In this document: in pieces, positions 27,511 to 36,333 of the stretch
Numbering within the stretch: the first letter of the stretch is position 1
Layout of the letters: each line of letters opens with the position of its first letter
Assembly (NCBI GenBank): GCA_028822065.1
Contig: JAPKEL010000010.1
Coordinates: forward strand, 1 to 49,910
DNA length: 49,910 nt
From: Woeseiaceae bacterium
Lineage (GTDB): Bacteria; Pseudomonadota; Gammaproteobacteria; Steroidobacterales; Woeseiaceae
Direction of reading: 5' to 3'
Position numbers and translations under genes: made by a program
Notes under the pieces: model-generated
Seen by the model: the letters and a program-made list of their open reading frames with translations, nothing else
What the model was told of the DNA's origin: nothing
The model's database searches: none

Positions 27511-27714
27511 TTATGCCGCGGAGGGCACATAGATTCTTGGATTACGCTTTTCTGCAGTATTCTCATTGAGAATGGACTGAGTCATTTCGATGCAACTTCC
27601 ACAGCAAGAGGCTAGGCCGTATTTTTTTTTGAGTTTGCTTAAAGAATTGACTCCTGCATCCGCTGCTGCGCGAATTTGAGTGTCTGTAATAGATTTACAA
27701 ATGCATATATACAT
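27511..27714 (-). CDS. bfd: Bacterioferritin-associated ferredoxin
   Basis: Small [2Fe-2S] protein that docks on bacterioferritin and reduces its iron core for release. Cluster cysteines are Cys4 and Cys6 (MYICICKS) and Cys38 and Cys41 (CCGSC), the arrangement of Pseudomonas Bfd. The 67 residues are typical. It lies 162 bases upstream of bfr on the same strand, with its own Fur-like site about 46-60 bases before the start, so it is probably induced in iron starvation. Confidence 0.94.
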   Translation of the reverse strand: MYICICKSITDTQIRAAADAGVNSLSKLKKKYGLASCCGSCIEMTQSILNENTAEKRNPRIYVPSAA

Positions 27715-27759
27715 AGTGCTAATAGATATTATGATAATTATAATGTATTTAAATCGGAA

Positions 27760-27774
27760 TGAGAATGATTGTCA
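27760..27774. promoter_or_regulatory. Fur box upstream of bfd
   Basis: TGAGAATGATTGTCA matches the Fur 7-1-7 consensus TGATAATNATTATCA at all but two defined positions. It lies about 46 bases upstream of the bfd ATG, a position suited to repression. The first ten bases are identical to those of the box before the TonB receptor. Confidence 0.65.
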
Positions 27775-27870
27775 ATACTATTCAACAATTTATATATTTA
27801 TATAATGAGAGGCATCAAGGTTTGCCTCTGTTGAAAACATCCGTTATTTTGATTTTACTCAGATGTCGAG

Positions 27871-27961
27871 GGGGTGACACCGAGGTCATGAATCTTTGTT
27901 AACTGAAATCCACTATTATTTCGTTAACTAACAAATCTCGGTGTCATTACTCACAAACCCC
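27871..27961. repeat. Long imperfect hairpin downstream of the TonB receptor gene
   Basis: Outer arms TGACACCGAG (27875-27884) and CTCGGTGTCA (27937-27946) are perfect 10-bp complements. Inside, TTTGTT (27895-27900) pairs with AACAAA (27930-27935), and AAC-GAAAT (27901-27909) with ATTTCGTT (27918-27925). Outside, GGGGT (27871-27875) faces ACCCC (27957-27961). On the minus strand this lies in the 3' region of the TonB receptor transcript. There is no T tract, so it is not a standard terminator; an RNA structure or small mobile repeat is possible. Confidence 0.6.
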
Positions 27962-27968
27962 TATATGA

Positions 27969-30188
27969 TTAGAGCTGTATGTTTACGCCAACAGATACTT
28001 GACGATCCATTCCTGGTCTTAAGCCTGCTGGGCGTCGAGCCGCAACATATACTTCATCAAGTAAGTTATCGATTTTCACGTAAGCACTAACTGTTTCACT
28101 AACTTTATAATTAGCGACTGCATCCAGTATCCATCGGGCATCAATCAACTGATTGTCTGGGATACCACCTTGACCAGCTAAAGCACGTACTTCACTAGCA
28201 TAACTAGCAGATACATGCGCACTCATGCTTTCACCTATAACGCCAACGGATGCACGCATTTGGTTTTTTGGCATATATGGCAAGCGATCACCTTTGATTA
28301 CAGACGTTCCCCAACCATCAAAACCACTTTTAAAACTGCTTTCAAAATCTGCTTTTGAAGTTAGTGTATATTGAAAGCTCATTGGGATTTCAAGACCACT
28401 TGCAGTGGTAATTGAACGCGCGCTACTTATCTCAAGGCCTTGTACTTTCAATGCACCACCGTCATATTGATCACCAATATTTGCAGTCCCGCCAGTTGAA
28501 GTTGTTACTGTACCGACGATGTTATCGTAGTCAGAGATAAACGCGATAATCTCGAACATAGCATTATCAATCATCGCTCTGGCACCAATCTCAAAGTTTA
28601 CACTTTCTTCTGCTTTTGCTTTAGAGCCTGCTCCAGGAGGTTGATAACCTTGATGAACACCAGCGATGAGGCGCACATTATCATTTAGCTTGTACATCGC
28701 TCCAAGACCCATGATTGTGGCATCTTCTGATCTTTTCTTAGTTTTTGTTGGACCTGCAACTCTCGATGGATCACTGGTTGAATAGTCATAACGAACGTTA
28801 TCGAGTTCTTCTATTCTTACGCCCGGAGAAAGCGACAAATTACCCATAGTCATATCTGTGCTAACGAAAAATGAAGTCACGTCACTCTTACTAAAGCGGT
28901 TCGTTTTTGAGCTCGGTGCGGCGAGAGTAGTGTTGACTAATTCCATATTTTCCATGCGGAATTTATCTTCTCTTTGCTTGCGGTCTTCATAGTCTTCATG
29001 AACGCGGAAACCAATGTTTATTGTTGTCTCCATGCCGCTCATATCTAAATCATAGCTGAATTTACCCTGTACACCCTTAGAGTTATAGAATCTGTTGTTG
29101 TGTCTTAAGACAACGGCATCATCAGTACTTATAATAGCACCGGTTAAGATAGCGTAAGCCGCAGCATTAGTAATTGGATCACTAGTGATAGCGCCTTGGC
29201 TTTTGCCGTCAATCTTTTGCAACTTAAACCAATCACGATGAAAATCATTGTCATAGACAGTAACTTCACCTCTCCAGTTATTGTTATTATCAATTACATA
29301 GCTCAATTGCATTTGCTCATGATGACCATTGAATTGATCTCTACCTGAAGCAGCATAACGACGGTATGGATTAACTTTATAGTCCGTATCCGTTAGACCT
29401 AAGTAAGTCTCATTAGATGTTTGCTGAGTTGCACCGAGTTTAACTCTTACACTTTGGTATATGTCGGCAGAAGGGTCAGTGTCATATTGTATTTTTACCA
29501 TATAGTCCTGAACATCGAAGCCTGTATCGCCGTTATCTAAGCCAGCAGGACCATCTAGCTCTTTGAAGCCATTGGTGTGCTGTTGCACAGTTTCAACTAA
29601 CCAAGAAAAACGCTTACCACGGCTACCTAAATATGCATGTGCATCAGTGAGATCATGATTACCAGCACGAAAATCAAGTTCACCACTCATTCCCATTTCA
29701 TCTGGAACTTGTGTTGAAATCATATTCAAAGCTCCACCAGTAGTTCTTGGTCCGACAGCAACTGCTGATGGTCCTTTAAGAACTTCAACAGCACTCATTC
29801 TTCTAGCAGTTGGGAAATAGTAAGCGGAGGAGGCTGTGTAAGGAGCAGGAGCTATTAAAACTCCATCTTCCATAATAGCGATCTTACCACTACGATCGAT
29901 ACCTGACCCTCTGATACCAATGTTAGGTCGCAAACCAAAGCCATCTTCTTCTTGAATATAAACTCCTGGAACACTTCTTAGCATTCGCAGCATATCTGAT
30001 GCTTTAAATATCGACAGCTCTTCTTTGTCAAGAACATGCGCTGATCCAGATACATCAATAGGATTACCAATAATAATAATATTCTCGATCGCATCATTTG
30101 CTGGATTATTATCTTGTGCAAACAAAGCACTGGAAATTAATGTTAAGCCTCCAAATATTAACGTAATTGCTATTTTTTTAGTAACCAT
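27969..30188 (-). CDS. TonB-dependent outer membrane receptor, ferric citrate (FecA)-like
   Basis: Outer-membrane barrel that imports an iron complex using TonB energy. A signal peptide ends near residue 24 (SSALFAQ). The plug domain follows with RSVPGVYIQ, RPNIGIRGSG, EDGVLIAPAPYT and EVLKGPSAVAVG, closest to what I know of FecA-type receptors. The barrel ends in SVGVNIQL; the last residue is Leu rather than the usual Phe. At 739 residues it is complete. There is no N-terminal signalling extension, so it is not a FecA that talks to an anti-sigma factor. A good Fur box lies about 83 bases upstream. The ligand is not established. Confidence 0.88.
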   Translation of the reverse strand: MVTKKIAITLIFGGLTLISSALFAQDNNPANDAIENIIIIGNPIDVSGSAHVLDKEELSIFKASDMLRMLRSVPGVYIQEEDGFGLRPNIGIRGSGIDRSGKIAIMEDGVLIAPAPYTASSAYYFPTARRMSAVEVLKGPSAVAVGPRTTGGALNMISTQVPDEMGMSGELDFRAGNHDLTDAHAYLGSRGKRFSWLVETVQQHTNGFKELDGPAGLDNGDTGFDVQDYMVKIQYDTDPSADIYQSVRVKLGATQQTSNETYLGLTDTDYKVNPYRRYAASGRDQFNGHHEQMQLSYVIDNNNNWRGEVTVYDNDFHRDWFKLQKIDGKSQGAITSDPITNAAAYAILTGAIISTDDAVVLRHNNRFYNSKGVQGKFSYDLDMSGMETTINIGFRVHEDYEDRKQREDKFRMENMELVNTTLAAPSSKTNRFSKSDVTSFFVSTDMTMGNLSLSPGVRIEELDNVRYDYSTSDPSRVAGPTKTKKRSEDATIMGLGAMYKLNDNVRLIAGVHQGYQPPGAGSKAKAEESVNFEIGARAMIDNAMFEIIAFISDYDNIVGTVTTSTGGTANIGDQYDGGALKVQGLEISSARSITTASGLEIPMSFQYTLTSKADFESSFKSGFDGWGTSVIKGDRLPYMPKNQMRASVGVIGESMSAHVSASYASEVRALAGQGGIPDNQLIDARWILDAVANYKVSETVSAYVKIDNLLDEVYVAARRPAGLRPGMDRQVSVGVNIQL

Positions 30189-30537
30189 TTTCCTTTGCTT
30201 TTCTTAGAAATTATATTTGTTAACAATGGATTGTTTAATTTAAACAAAATCATCGCAAAGATAAAGCAAATGAGAATGATTCGCAATAAGATTCTCAATT
30301 AAGTTTCATTTAGTTACATAAGGATCAAAAAAGATAATTATTTCAATAACTTAAATGTATTAATTATTAGCAAATTATGTAATTTATTTACTGCATAATC
30401 TTTTTTATCTACTTTTAAATGATTTTTGCGTAAATTATTTTGTATTTTTCTAGGCTAAATGCAAAATTAATTTTGATAAATAAATGTTATAACTTAAGAT
30501 GTTAGAACTTATATTTCTTCTGAATAGGCAATATAAA
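30189..30537. other. Divergent regulatory region between TonB receptor and lipoprotein genes
   Basis: About 350 bases without a gene, very A+T-rich. It carries the Fur box at 30271-30285 near the receptor. The rest has many T and A runs and promoter-like boxes that I cannot rank by eye. I see no other structure. Confidence 0.5.
30271..30297. promoter_or_regulatory. Fur box upstream of the TonB receptor
   Basis: TGAGAATGATTCGCA (30271-30285) fits the Fur 7-1-7 consensus with three differences. A second half site ATTCTCA (30291-30297) forms a wider inverted repeat TGAGAAT-N13-ATTCTCA, as in extended operators that bind two Fur dimers. It lies 83-109 bases before the receptor start. Confidence 0.6.
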
Positions 30538-31008
30538 ATGTATTTTAAAAAATTTGTATTTGTATTGTTACTGTTTATTTTCATTGGTTGTGAGAATAAC
30601 CAGGGCATTCATACTGATAACAATGTAGATGAAAATAGGGGAGCCTCGTCATTGATGGTCGTACCTTCATCATTCATCAACTTTACATATAACATATTTG
30701 GACAAGCGTATGTCGGCCAAGTTGTTACCATTAATATTGATATCATTGCACCGGACTATAAAGATTCGATCATTTTGAATTACAAGATTAATGTTGCTGA
30801 TGACCTTCTCTTTGATGACAATCAACTAGAAGAGGTTACCATTAATATTTTATCTGATGGCCGTTATCCTTCTCAACAAATCAATGTGATACCCAAAAGA
30901 GAAGGACGTCTCTTCCTTTTGGTATCGGGAGACTTACTGGTAGGGGATGAAATTATAACTAAGGTAACCGCTATTCCGATTGATGTTGAAAGAAATAACT
31001 CCGATTAG
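30538..31008 (+). CDS. Lipoprotein of unknown function
   Basis: A 156-residue protein with a lipoprotein signal: KK at 4-5, a hydrophobic core FVFVLLLFIF and the lipobox FIGC with Cys18. The start is the ATG at 30538; an in-frame ATG at 30499 would add 13 residues before the signal peptide and is unlikely. The mature part is acidic and beta-rich by eye, with DLLFDDNQLEEVTINIL and RLFLLVSGDLLVGDE. I do not recognise a domain. The acidic residues after the cysteine (ENNQ) do not include Asp at +2, so outer-membrane sorting is expected by the Lol rule. It diverges from the iron receptor; any link is speculative. Confidence 0.7.
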   Translation: MYFKKFVFVLLLFIFIGCENNQGIHTDNNVDENRGASSLMVVPSSFINFTYNIFGQAYVGQVVTINIDIIAPDYKDSIILNYKINVADDLLFDDNQLEEVTINILSDGRYPSQQINVIPKREGRLFLLVSGDLLVGDEIITKVTAIPIDVERNNSD

Positions 31009-31016
31009 GTTTAAAA

Positions 31017-32447
31017 TTAGTTTTTTGTAAAACCATACATTGATTTTATTTCAAGAAATTCATCCATTCCATACTCTCCCCATTCACGACCATTTCCGGA
31101 TTGCTTGTAACCTCCAAAAGGAGCCATAGAGTCTAATGGCGCACCATTAATATGAACCATCCCAGTTCGCATTTTAGAGGCAACCTCTCTGGCATGATTA
31201 ATATCACCAGAACTGACAAATCCGGCTAATCCATAAGGAGTATCATTTGCAATGGCTATGGCTTCTTCTTCTGTGCTGTATGGAATGATTGATAGCACAG
31301 GGCCAAATATCTCTTCTCGGGCTATTCTCATATTATTATTAACATCACTGAATACTGTCGGCTTGACAAAATATCCTGAGCTCGAAGTATCTGGTTTGCC
31401 TAGGCCGCCAGCGATTAAATTAGCACCTTCATCAATACCGACTTTTATTAGGTCCTGAATTTTTGTCCATTGTGCTTGAGATACAACTGGCCCAATAATC
31501 GTATCATCATCATCAGGTTGACCAGCGATGGTCGTTTCAGCAACATTACCCGCGATCTTGGCTGCTTCATCTAGTTTTTTTCGAGGTACTAACATTCTAG
31601 TTGGCGCATTACAGGATTGACCGCTGTTACTAAAACAGCTTCTTGCCCCGCCAGTCACTGCTTTTGTAAAATCAGCGTCATTTAGAATGATATTTGCTGA
31701 CTTACCTCCAAGCTCTTGAGTGACTCTTTTTACACTTGGTGCTGCATTTTGAGCGACAGATACTCCGGCTCTAGTCGAACCTGTGAACGATATCATCGCA
31801 ATTCCTGGGTGCCCACTCAAAGCTGTACCAACACTTGGTCCATCACCATTGATTAAGTTAAATACTCCTTTAGGTAGTCCAGCATCATGCAATACCTGGG
31901 CAAACAGCATGGCATTAAATGGGGCAATTTCACTGGGTTTGAGTATCATCGTGCAACCAGCAGCAATTGCGGGCGCTACTTTTAAAGCTATTTGACTAAT
32001 GGGCCAATTCCATGGCGTGATTAAAGCGCAGGTACCAATGGGCTCTTTAGCAACACATGTCGTGCCAACCATTTCTTCAAACGCATAATTTTTTAACACT
32101 TCGATGATAGCGGAAAATTGTTGTGGGCCGCTCTCCGCTTGAGCATTGAGGGCTAGATCCCATGGTGCACCCATTTCTTCCATAATCGCTAGTGCAATTT
32201 CTTCATTACGTTTAATTAATATTTTGAGAATTGACTCCAACAATTCCAATCGCTCCTCTTTGGAGGTGGCAGAGAATGAAGTAAAAGCCTCATTTGCAGC
32301 AGTAACAGCCCTATCAACATCTGCAGAACTGCCAAGACTGATATGCCCGCATACATCTCCCGTGGCTGGGTTGTATACATCCATTAAATTCGGTGTGATT
32401 GGATCAACCCATTCACCATTAATATAAAACTGAGTCATGTCTCGCAT
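31017..32447 (-). CDS. NAD(P)+-dependent aldehyde dehydrogenase
   Basis: Oxidises an aldehyde to the acid. Catalytic Cys279 (NSGQSCNAPT), general base Glu245 (QELGGKS) and Asn147 (TPWNWP) are present. The cofactor-binding FTGSTRAG at 221-228 is normal. The 476 residues are standard for the broad-specificity family. The start at 32447 is supported by GGGAG 6 bases upstream; a second Met at residue 4 is also possible. The neighbours do not define the substrate. It runs convergent to the lipoprotein gene with 8 bases between them. Confidence 0.9.
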   Translation of the reverse strand: MRDMTQFYINGEWVDPITPNLMDVYNPATGDVCGHISLGSSADVDRAVTAANEAFTSFSATSKEERLELLESILKILIKRNEEIALAIMEEMGAPWDLALNAQAESGPQQFSAIIEVLKNYAFEEMVGTTCVAKEPIGTCALITPWNWPISQIALKVAPAIAAGCTMILKPSEIAPFNAMLFAQVLHDAGLPKGVFNLINGDGPSVGTALSGHPGIAMISFTGSTRAGVSVAQNAAPSVKRVTQELGGKSANIILNDADFTKAVTGGARSCFSNSGQSCNAPTRMLVPRKKLDEAAKIAGNVAETTIAGQPDDDDTIIGPVVSQAQWTKIQDLIKVGIDEGANLIAGGLGKPDTSSSGYFVKPTVFSDVNNNMRIAREEIFGPVLSIIPYSTEEEAIAIANDTPYGLAGFVSSGDINHAREVASKMRTGMVHINGAPLDSMAPFGGYKQSGNGREWGEYGMDEFLEIKSMYGFTKN

Positions 32448-32615
32448 TGTTTGCTCCCATATAATGATTTTCTGATCATAGCTAAAAAATCGTAGTTATT
32501 CTAAATTAATAATAATTATGAAGATTATAAATTATTTAATTTATTAAATTATTCCCTGACATAGGTTAGTTATGTGTAAGATATTCGATATTACTAGCAT
32601 GTATTAATTTTTAAT

Positions 32616-33851
32616 ATGAATGAATTATTTATAGGTATTCGTTATCTCTGGTCTAGAAAACGAAATGGATTTGCTTCGTTTGTGACTTTGATTTCATTAA
32701 TGGGGGTCACGCTCGGTGTGGCTGCTTTGATTGTTATTTTATCTGTAATGAATGGGTTTGAATTTGAGTTACGTGAACGCTTGTTAAGTATGTCAGCTCA
32801 TGGAGCTATAAGTCATAATGATGAGAGTATTTCAGATTGGCAGCCTACTTATGAGACAATACTTGAAGACAATGATGTTTTATCAGTTTCACCGATTATT
32901 TCGATTCAAGGAATGCTGCGTAACAATCAAAACAATCAAGGCGTTGAGATTAATGCTGTTATACCCAGTTATGAAGATAAAATAATTGATAATAAAGTCA
33001 GATTTTTACAAGGTGGGATGGAAGCATTAAAACCTGGCTTAAATTCGATACTTCTTGGTCGTGCTTTAGCGAGAAATTTAAACGTTATGATTGGCGACAC
33101 GTTATTATTGCTTATTCCGAGTGTGAATGATTATCAAGAAATAGAACCAATTTTAGATCGTTTTATTGTGAGGGGTATTTTTGAAGCAGGTATTCAAGAA
33201 TATGACTCAACTCTAGCATTAGTTCACTTAGAAGATGTGCAAAAATTAATTGGGATTGATGGCGTTTCTGAACTGCGTTTTAATTCGATTGACCCGATGT
33301 TGGCATCGGTCATCTCAGAGAGATTGGTGAGCTCTCTCGGCAAGGGATTCGTTGGTCGTGACTGGACGATTGAGAATGCCAGTTATTTTCGTGCAATTAA
33401 ATTAGAGAAAACAATGATGTCGATAATGCTTTTGATGGTTATTGGGGTTGCTGCATTCAATATCGTGGCTAGTTTAATTATGGTTGTGACAGAAAAAAGA
33501 ACCGATATTGCAGTACTTCGAACGCTAGGGATGAGTCCAGCAAGCATTATGCGTATATTTTTCTTGCAAGGTGCCATGATCGGTTGGTTCGGTACTTTTT
33601 TTGGGGTACTGCTTGGTGTCCTAATAGCATTAAATGTCCCTGAGTGGGTCCCAGTTATCGAACAATTTTTTGGATTCCAAATTATGCCGGGAGATGTTTT
33701 CTATGTGACCGCAATCCCTTCGTTAGTTATCTTGAGGGATGTTATTGTAATTGCGGTCATTGCATTTTTACTAACGGCATTAGCCACACTTTATCCAGCC
33801 AATCAGGCGGCTAAAGTTAATCCTGCTATAGCGCTAAGGTATGAACATTAA
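32616..33851 (+). CDS. lolC: Lipoprotein-releasing ABC transporter permease, LolC/LolE family (first copy)
   Basis: Inner-membrane subunit that extracts outer-membrane lipoproteins and hands them to LolA. The first membrane helix with GVTLGVAALIVILSVMNGFE (about 30-49) is the LolCE signature. A large periplasmic domain spans about 50-265, and three more helices follow at about 268-405, in the MacB/FtsX arrangement. Length 411 is typical. The gene overlaps the next permease by 11 bases and belongs to a three-gene lolC-lolE-lolD operon. LolC and LolE cannot be told apart by eye; the name follows gene order. Confidence 0.85.
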   Translation: MNELFIGIRYLWSRKRNGFASFVTLISLMGVTLGVAALIVILSVMNGFEFELRERLLSMSAHGAISHNDESISDWQPTYETILEDNDVLSVSPIISIQGMLRNNQNNQGVEINAVIPSYEDKIIDNKVRFLQGGMEALKPGLNSILLGRALARNLNVMIGDTLLLLIPSVNDYQEIEPILDRFIVRGIFEAGIQEYDSTLALVHLEDVQKLIGIDGVSELRFNSIDPMLASVISERLVSSLGKGFVGRDWTIENASYFRAIKLEKTMMSIMLLMVIGVAAFNIVASLIMVVTEKRTDIAVLRTLGMSPASIMRIFFLQGAMIGWFGTFFGVLLGVLIALNVPEWVPVIEQFFGFQIMPGDVFYVTAIPSLVILRDVIVIAVIAFLLTALATLYPANQAAKVNPAIALRYEH

Positions 33852-35100
33852 CATGCAAAATGGGTACACTAATTGGCTGGCGTCGCGTTACGTTTTTTCC
33901 AAAAAAAGTGGCCGCTCTATCTCTTCCATTTCATTAATTTCATTATTAGGAATTATGCTCGCTGTAGCAGTATTAATTGTTGTCTTATCTGTGGTCAACG
34001 GGTTCGAAAAAGAATTAAAAAGTAAATTATTGGTGATGTCGGGTCATGCTCAAATAGAAGATCCAAGTGGAAAGTTATACGATTGGGGTATGCACCTCGA
34101 TGAAGTAATGCAGAATAATAGGGTTACTGCTGTCACACCATACATAAAAGGCCAAGGTTTAATTGTTTCGGGAGATAAGTTAAGCAGCCTAACTTTTCGC
34201 GGCATCGATTCGGAACTTGAAGCTCAGACTTATGAATTTCAACAATTAATGCAAATTGGTGATTTGAGTAACCTTCAAGAAGGTTCTTTTAATATTGTTC
34301 TAGGTGTTGATTTAGCGAAAAAGTTAAATGTTTTTGTTGGTGATGAGGTCTTGATTAATTTAGTTGAAGGTCTCTCAACTCCCATGGGTTTGTTTCCTAG
34401 AACAAAAAAATTAACAGTAAGTGGTATATTTCGAGCCGGCATGAGTGAATATGATAGTAATTTGGCGTTCGTAGATTTGAATGATGCGCAAAAAATCTTG
34501 AGAATGGGTGATAGTATTTCAGGTCTTAGGTTGTCTGTAACAGATGTTTATTTGGCTCATGAGGTGGTCAGAGAGGTAGCCTTGTCCTCAGGGGTTCAGC
34601 TTTTGATAGGAGATTGGACACAAAAACATATGAATTTCTTTAAATCTATACAAATTACGAAATCAATCTTATTTGTTATTTTACTGCTTGTGATTGCTGT
34701 TGCTGCTTTTAACATTGTATCGACATTGGTTATGGCAGTCAGAGATAAGCAGGCTGATATTGCAATTTTGAGAACCGTCGGTATTTTACCGTTAACAGTA
34801 GTTAAGATTTTCGTGATACAAGGAACAATAATTGGCTTGTTGGGTACAGTATTAGGGGTTTTTTTAGGCTGTATCATTGCCATAAATCTTGAATATATTG
34901 TAATGACAATTGAGGGTATGTTTAATATAAAAGTGTTAGCTTCAGATGTTTATTTTATTAGTGACTTACCATCTGATGTAAGGGTTTACGATATCGCAAT
35001 GATAGCTTCAATTGCAATATTGTTATCGGTATTATCAACGTTTTACCCAGCTTGGAGAGCATCTCAAATTGTTCCTTCCGAGGTATTGAGACATGACTAA
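33841..35100 (+). CDS. lolE: Lipoprotein-releasing ABC transporter permease, LolC/LolE family (second copy)
   Basis: Partner of the preceding permease, with the same layout: helix with GIMLAVAVLIVVLSVVNGFE, a periplasmic domain, then three C-terminal helices and the closing YPAWRASQIVPSEVLRHD. At 419 residues it is complete. The ATG at 33841 lies inside the end of the first permease; a second ATG at 33853 is possible, and the nearby AAGG fits neither perfectly. The lolD start overlaps its end by 8 bases. Two distinct permeases imply a heterodimeric LolCE, as in enteric bacteria. Confidence 0.85.
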   Translation: MNINMQNGYTNWLASRYVFSKKSGRSISSISLISLLGIMLAVAVLIVVLSVVNGFEKELKSKLLVMSGHAQIEDPSGKLYDWGMHLDEVMQNNRVTAVTPYIKGQGLIVSGDKLSSLTFRGIDSELEAQTYEFQQLMQIGDLSNLQEGSFNIVLGVDLAKKLNVFVGDEVLINLVEGLSTPMGLFPRTKKLTVSGIFRAGMSEYDSNLAFVDLNDAQKILRMGDSISGLRLSVTDVYLAHEVVREVALSSGVQLLIGDWTQKHMNFFKSIQITKSILFVILLLVIAVAAFNIVSTLVMAVRDKQADIAILRTVGILPLTVVKIFVIQGTIIGLLGTVLGVFLGCIIAINLEYIVMTIEGMFNIKVLASDVYFISDLPSDVRVYDIAMIASIAILLSVLSTFYPAWRASQIVPSEVLRHD

Positions 35101-35797
35101 GCACGAAAACACTAAAAGCAATGGGGCGGTTCTAATTTGTGAGAGAGTTACCAAATCTTTTGTAGAAAATAATAATCGGCTAGAAGTCCTTAGAGATATT
35201 AATTTAGTAGTTAACCCTGGCGAGAGAATTGCAATCACTGGTGCGTCAGGATCAGGGAAAACAACACTTCTTCAGATAATGGGTGGTCTTGACGAGCCTA
35301 CTAGTGGAGCAATCTGGATTAATGGTCAGCTCTTAAATAAAACCACGGAAAAGCAAAAAAGTTTTATAAGAAATAAATACCTTGGATTTGTGTATCAATT
35401 CCATCATTTATTGGGTGAATTCTCTGCCGAAGAGAATGTGGCAATGCCTTTGTTAATACGCGGCATAAAAAGAGCACAGGCAATAAATGAAGCGCGTTTA
35501 TTGTTGGAGCGGGTAGGATTAGGTGAACGGCTTAATCATAGGCCAGCAGAGCTCTCAGGAGGAGAAAGGCAGAGGGCTGCAGTTGCACGAGCGTTAATTA
35601 CGAGGCCAAGGATATTACTTGCTGATGAACCAACCGGGAACTTGGATAGTGGCAATGGCCAACATGTTATGGAGCTAATACTAGAATTGCATAAGGAGTT
35701 ACAGAGTAGTCTTATTGTTGTTACTCATGATTTGATGGTCTCTGGAAAAATGGACAGAACCATGCAATTAAGAAACGGAACATTGTTTAATAACTAA
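35093..35797 (+). CDS. lolD: Lipoprotein-releasing system ATP-binding protein LolD
   Basis: ATPase of the LolCDE complex. Walker A GASGSGKT at 50-57, the Q-loop region YQFHHLL at 101-107 (typical of LolD), ABC signature LSGGE at 154-158 and Walker B ILLADE at 174-179. The length of 234 is normal. It overlaps lolE by 8 bases, so the three genes are translated together. The order C-E-D differs from the C-D-E order of E. coli and Pseudomonas. Confidence 0.93.
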   Translation: MTKHENTKSNGAVLICERVTKSFVENNNRLEVLRDINLVVNPGERIAITGASGSGKTTLLQIMGGLDEPTSGAIWINGQLLNKTTEKQKSFIRNKYLGFVYQFHHLLGEFSAEENVAMPLLIRGIKRAQAINEARLLLERVGLGERLNHRPAELSGGERQRAAVARALITRPRILLADEPTGNLDSGNGQHVMELILELHKELQSSLIVVTHDLMVSGKMDRTMQLRNGTLFNN

Positions 35798-35818
35798 CAT
35801 TATAAATTTATTTTCAGA

Positions 35819-36325
35819 TTATCTTGATTTTTTTTTCAAGTAATTAGCGATACCGATTCTCCAGAAAATACCCATAACAATATAGCCAATAATGGCACTA
35901 AATAAGCCTAAAAAAAATGATCCCAGTAAAAGTGGTTCCCAGATATTAAGAAAACTATTCTTTAACCATGTATAGGTCAATGCGAACTTAAAATTTTCCT
36001 CATTAAGCTGTAACAAATAAGCACCAAATCGATAAGCTAAATAGAACATGGGGCCTACTGTAAAGGGATTGCAGGCAAGCGTTCCCAGTATCGCTGCCGG
36101 GAGATTAATATTTAATCTTGCAGCAGCAAGAATTGCTGTTATTGTATGAACTGGGAACGGAATAAAGGCGATAAATAAACCTAAAGCAAAGCCAGGTTTA
36201 ACAGTTTTACTTCTAAGCGTCCATAAAGCCTTAGTAGTTAAGATTTTTTTTAAAGGTCGAAGATACCATCTATCTTTAATTTGACTAGGTTGTACGAGAT
36301 ATTTTTTTAAAAATCGATGCGTCAT
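35819..36325 (-). CDS. DUF2062 membrane protein
   Basis: A 168-residue protein of the DUF2062 family, whose function is not known to me. A basic N-terminus (KKYLVQPSQIKDRWYLRPL) precedes the family core KPGFALGLFIAFIPFPVHTI and the ACNPFTVGPMFYLAYRFG segment. Another hydrophobic stretch lies near the C-terminus. It is 8 bases downstream of the amidohydrolase gene and may share its transcript. It converges on lolD. Confidence 0.8.
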   Translation of the reverse strand: MTHRFLKKYLVQPSQIKDRWYLRPLKKILTTKALWTLRSKTVKPGFALGLFIAFIPFPVHTITAILAAARLNINLPAAILGTLACNPFTVGPMFYLAYRFGAYLLQLNEENFKFALTYTWLKNSFLNIWEPLLLGSFFLGLFSAIIGYIVMGIFWRIGIANYLKKKSR

Positions 36326-36333
36326 GATCCTAA

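Noticed and set aside
27871-27961. Integron attC site
   Set aside because: A GTTAAC and TAACAAA string suggested attC, but the R and L core order is not found, there is no integrase, and no cassette array follows.
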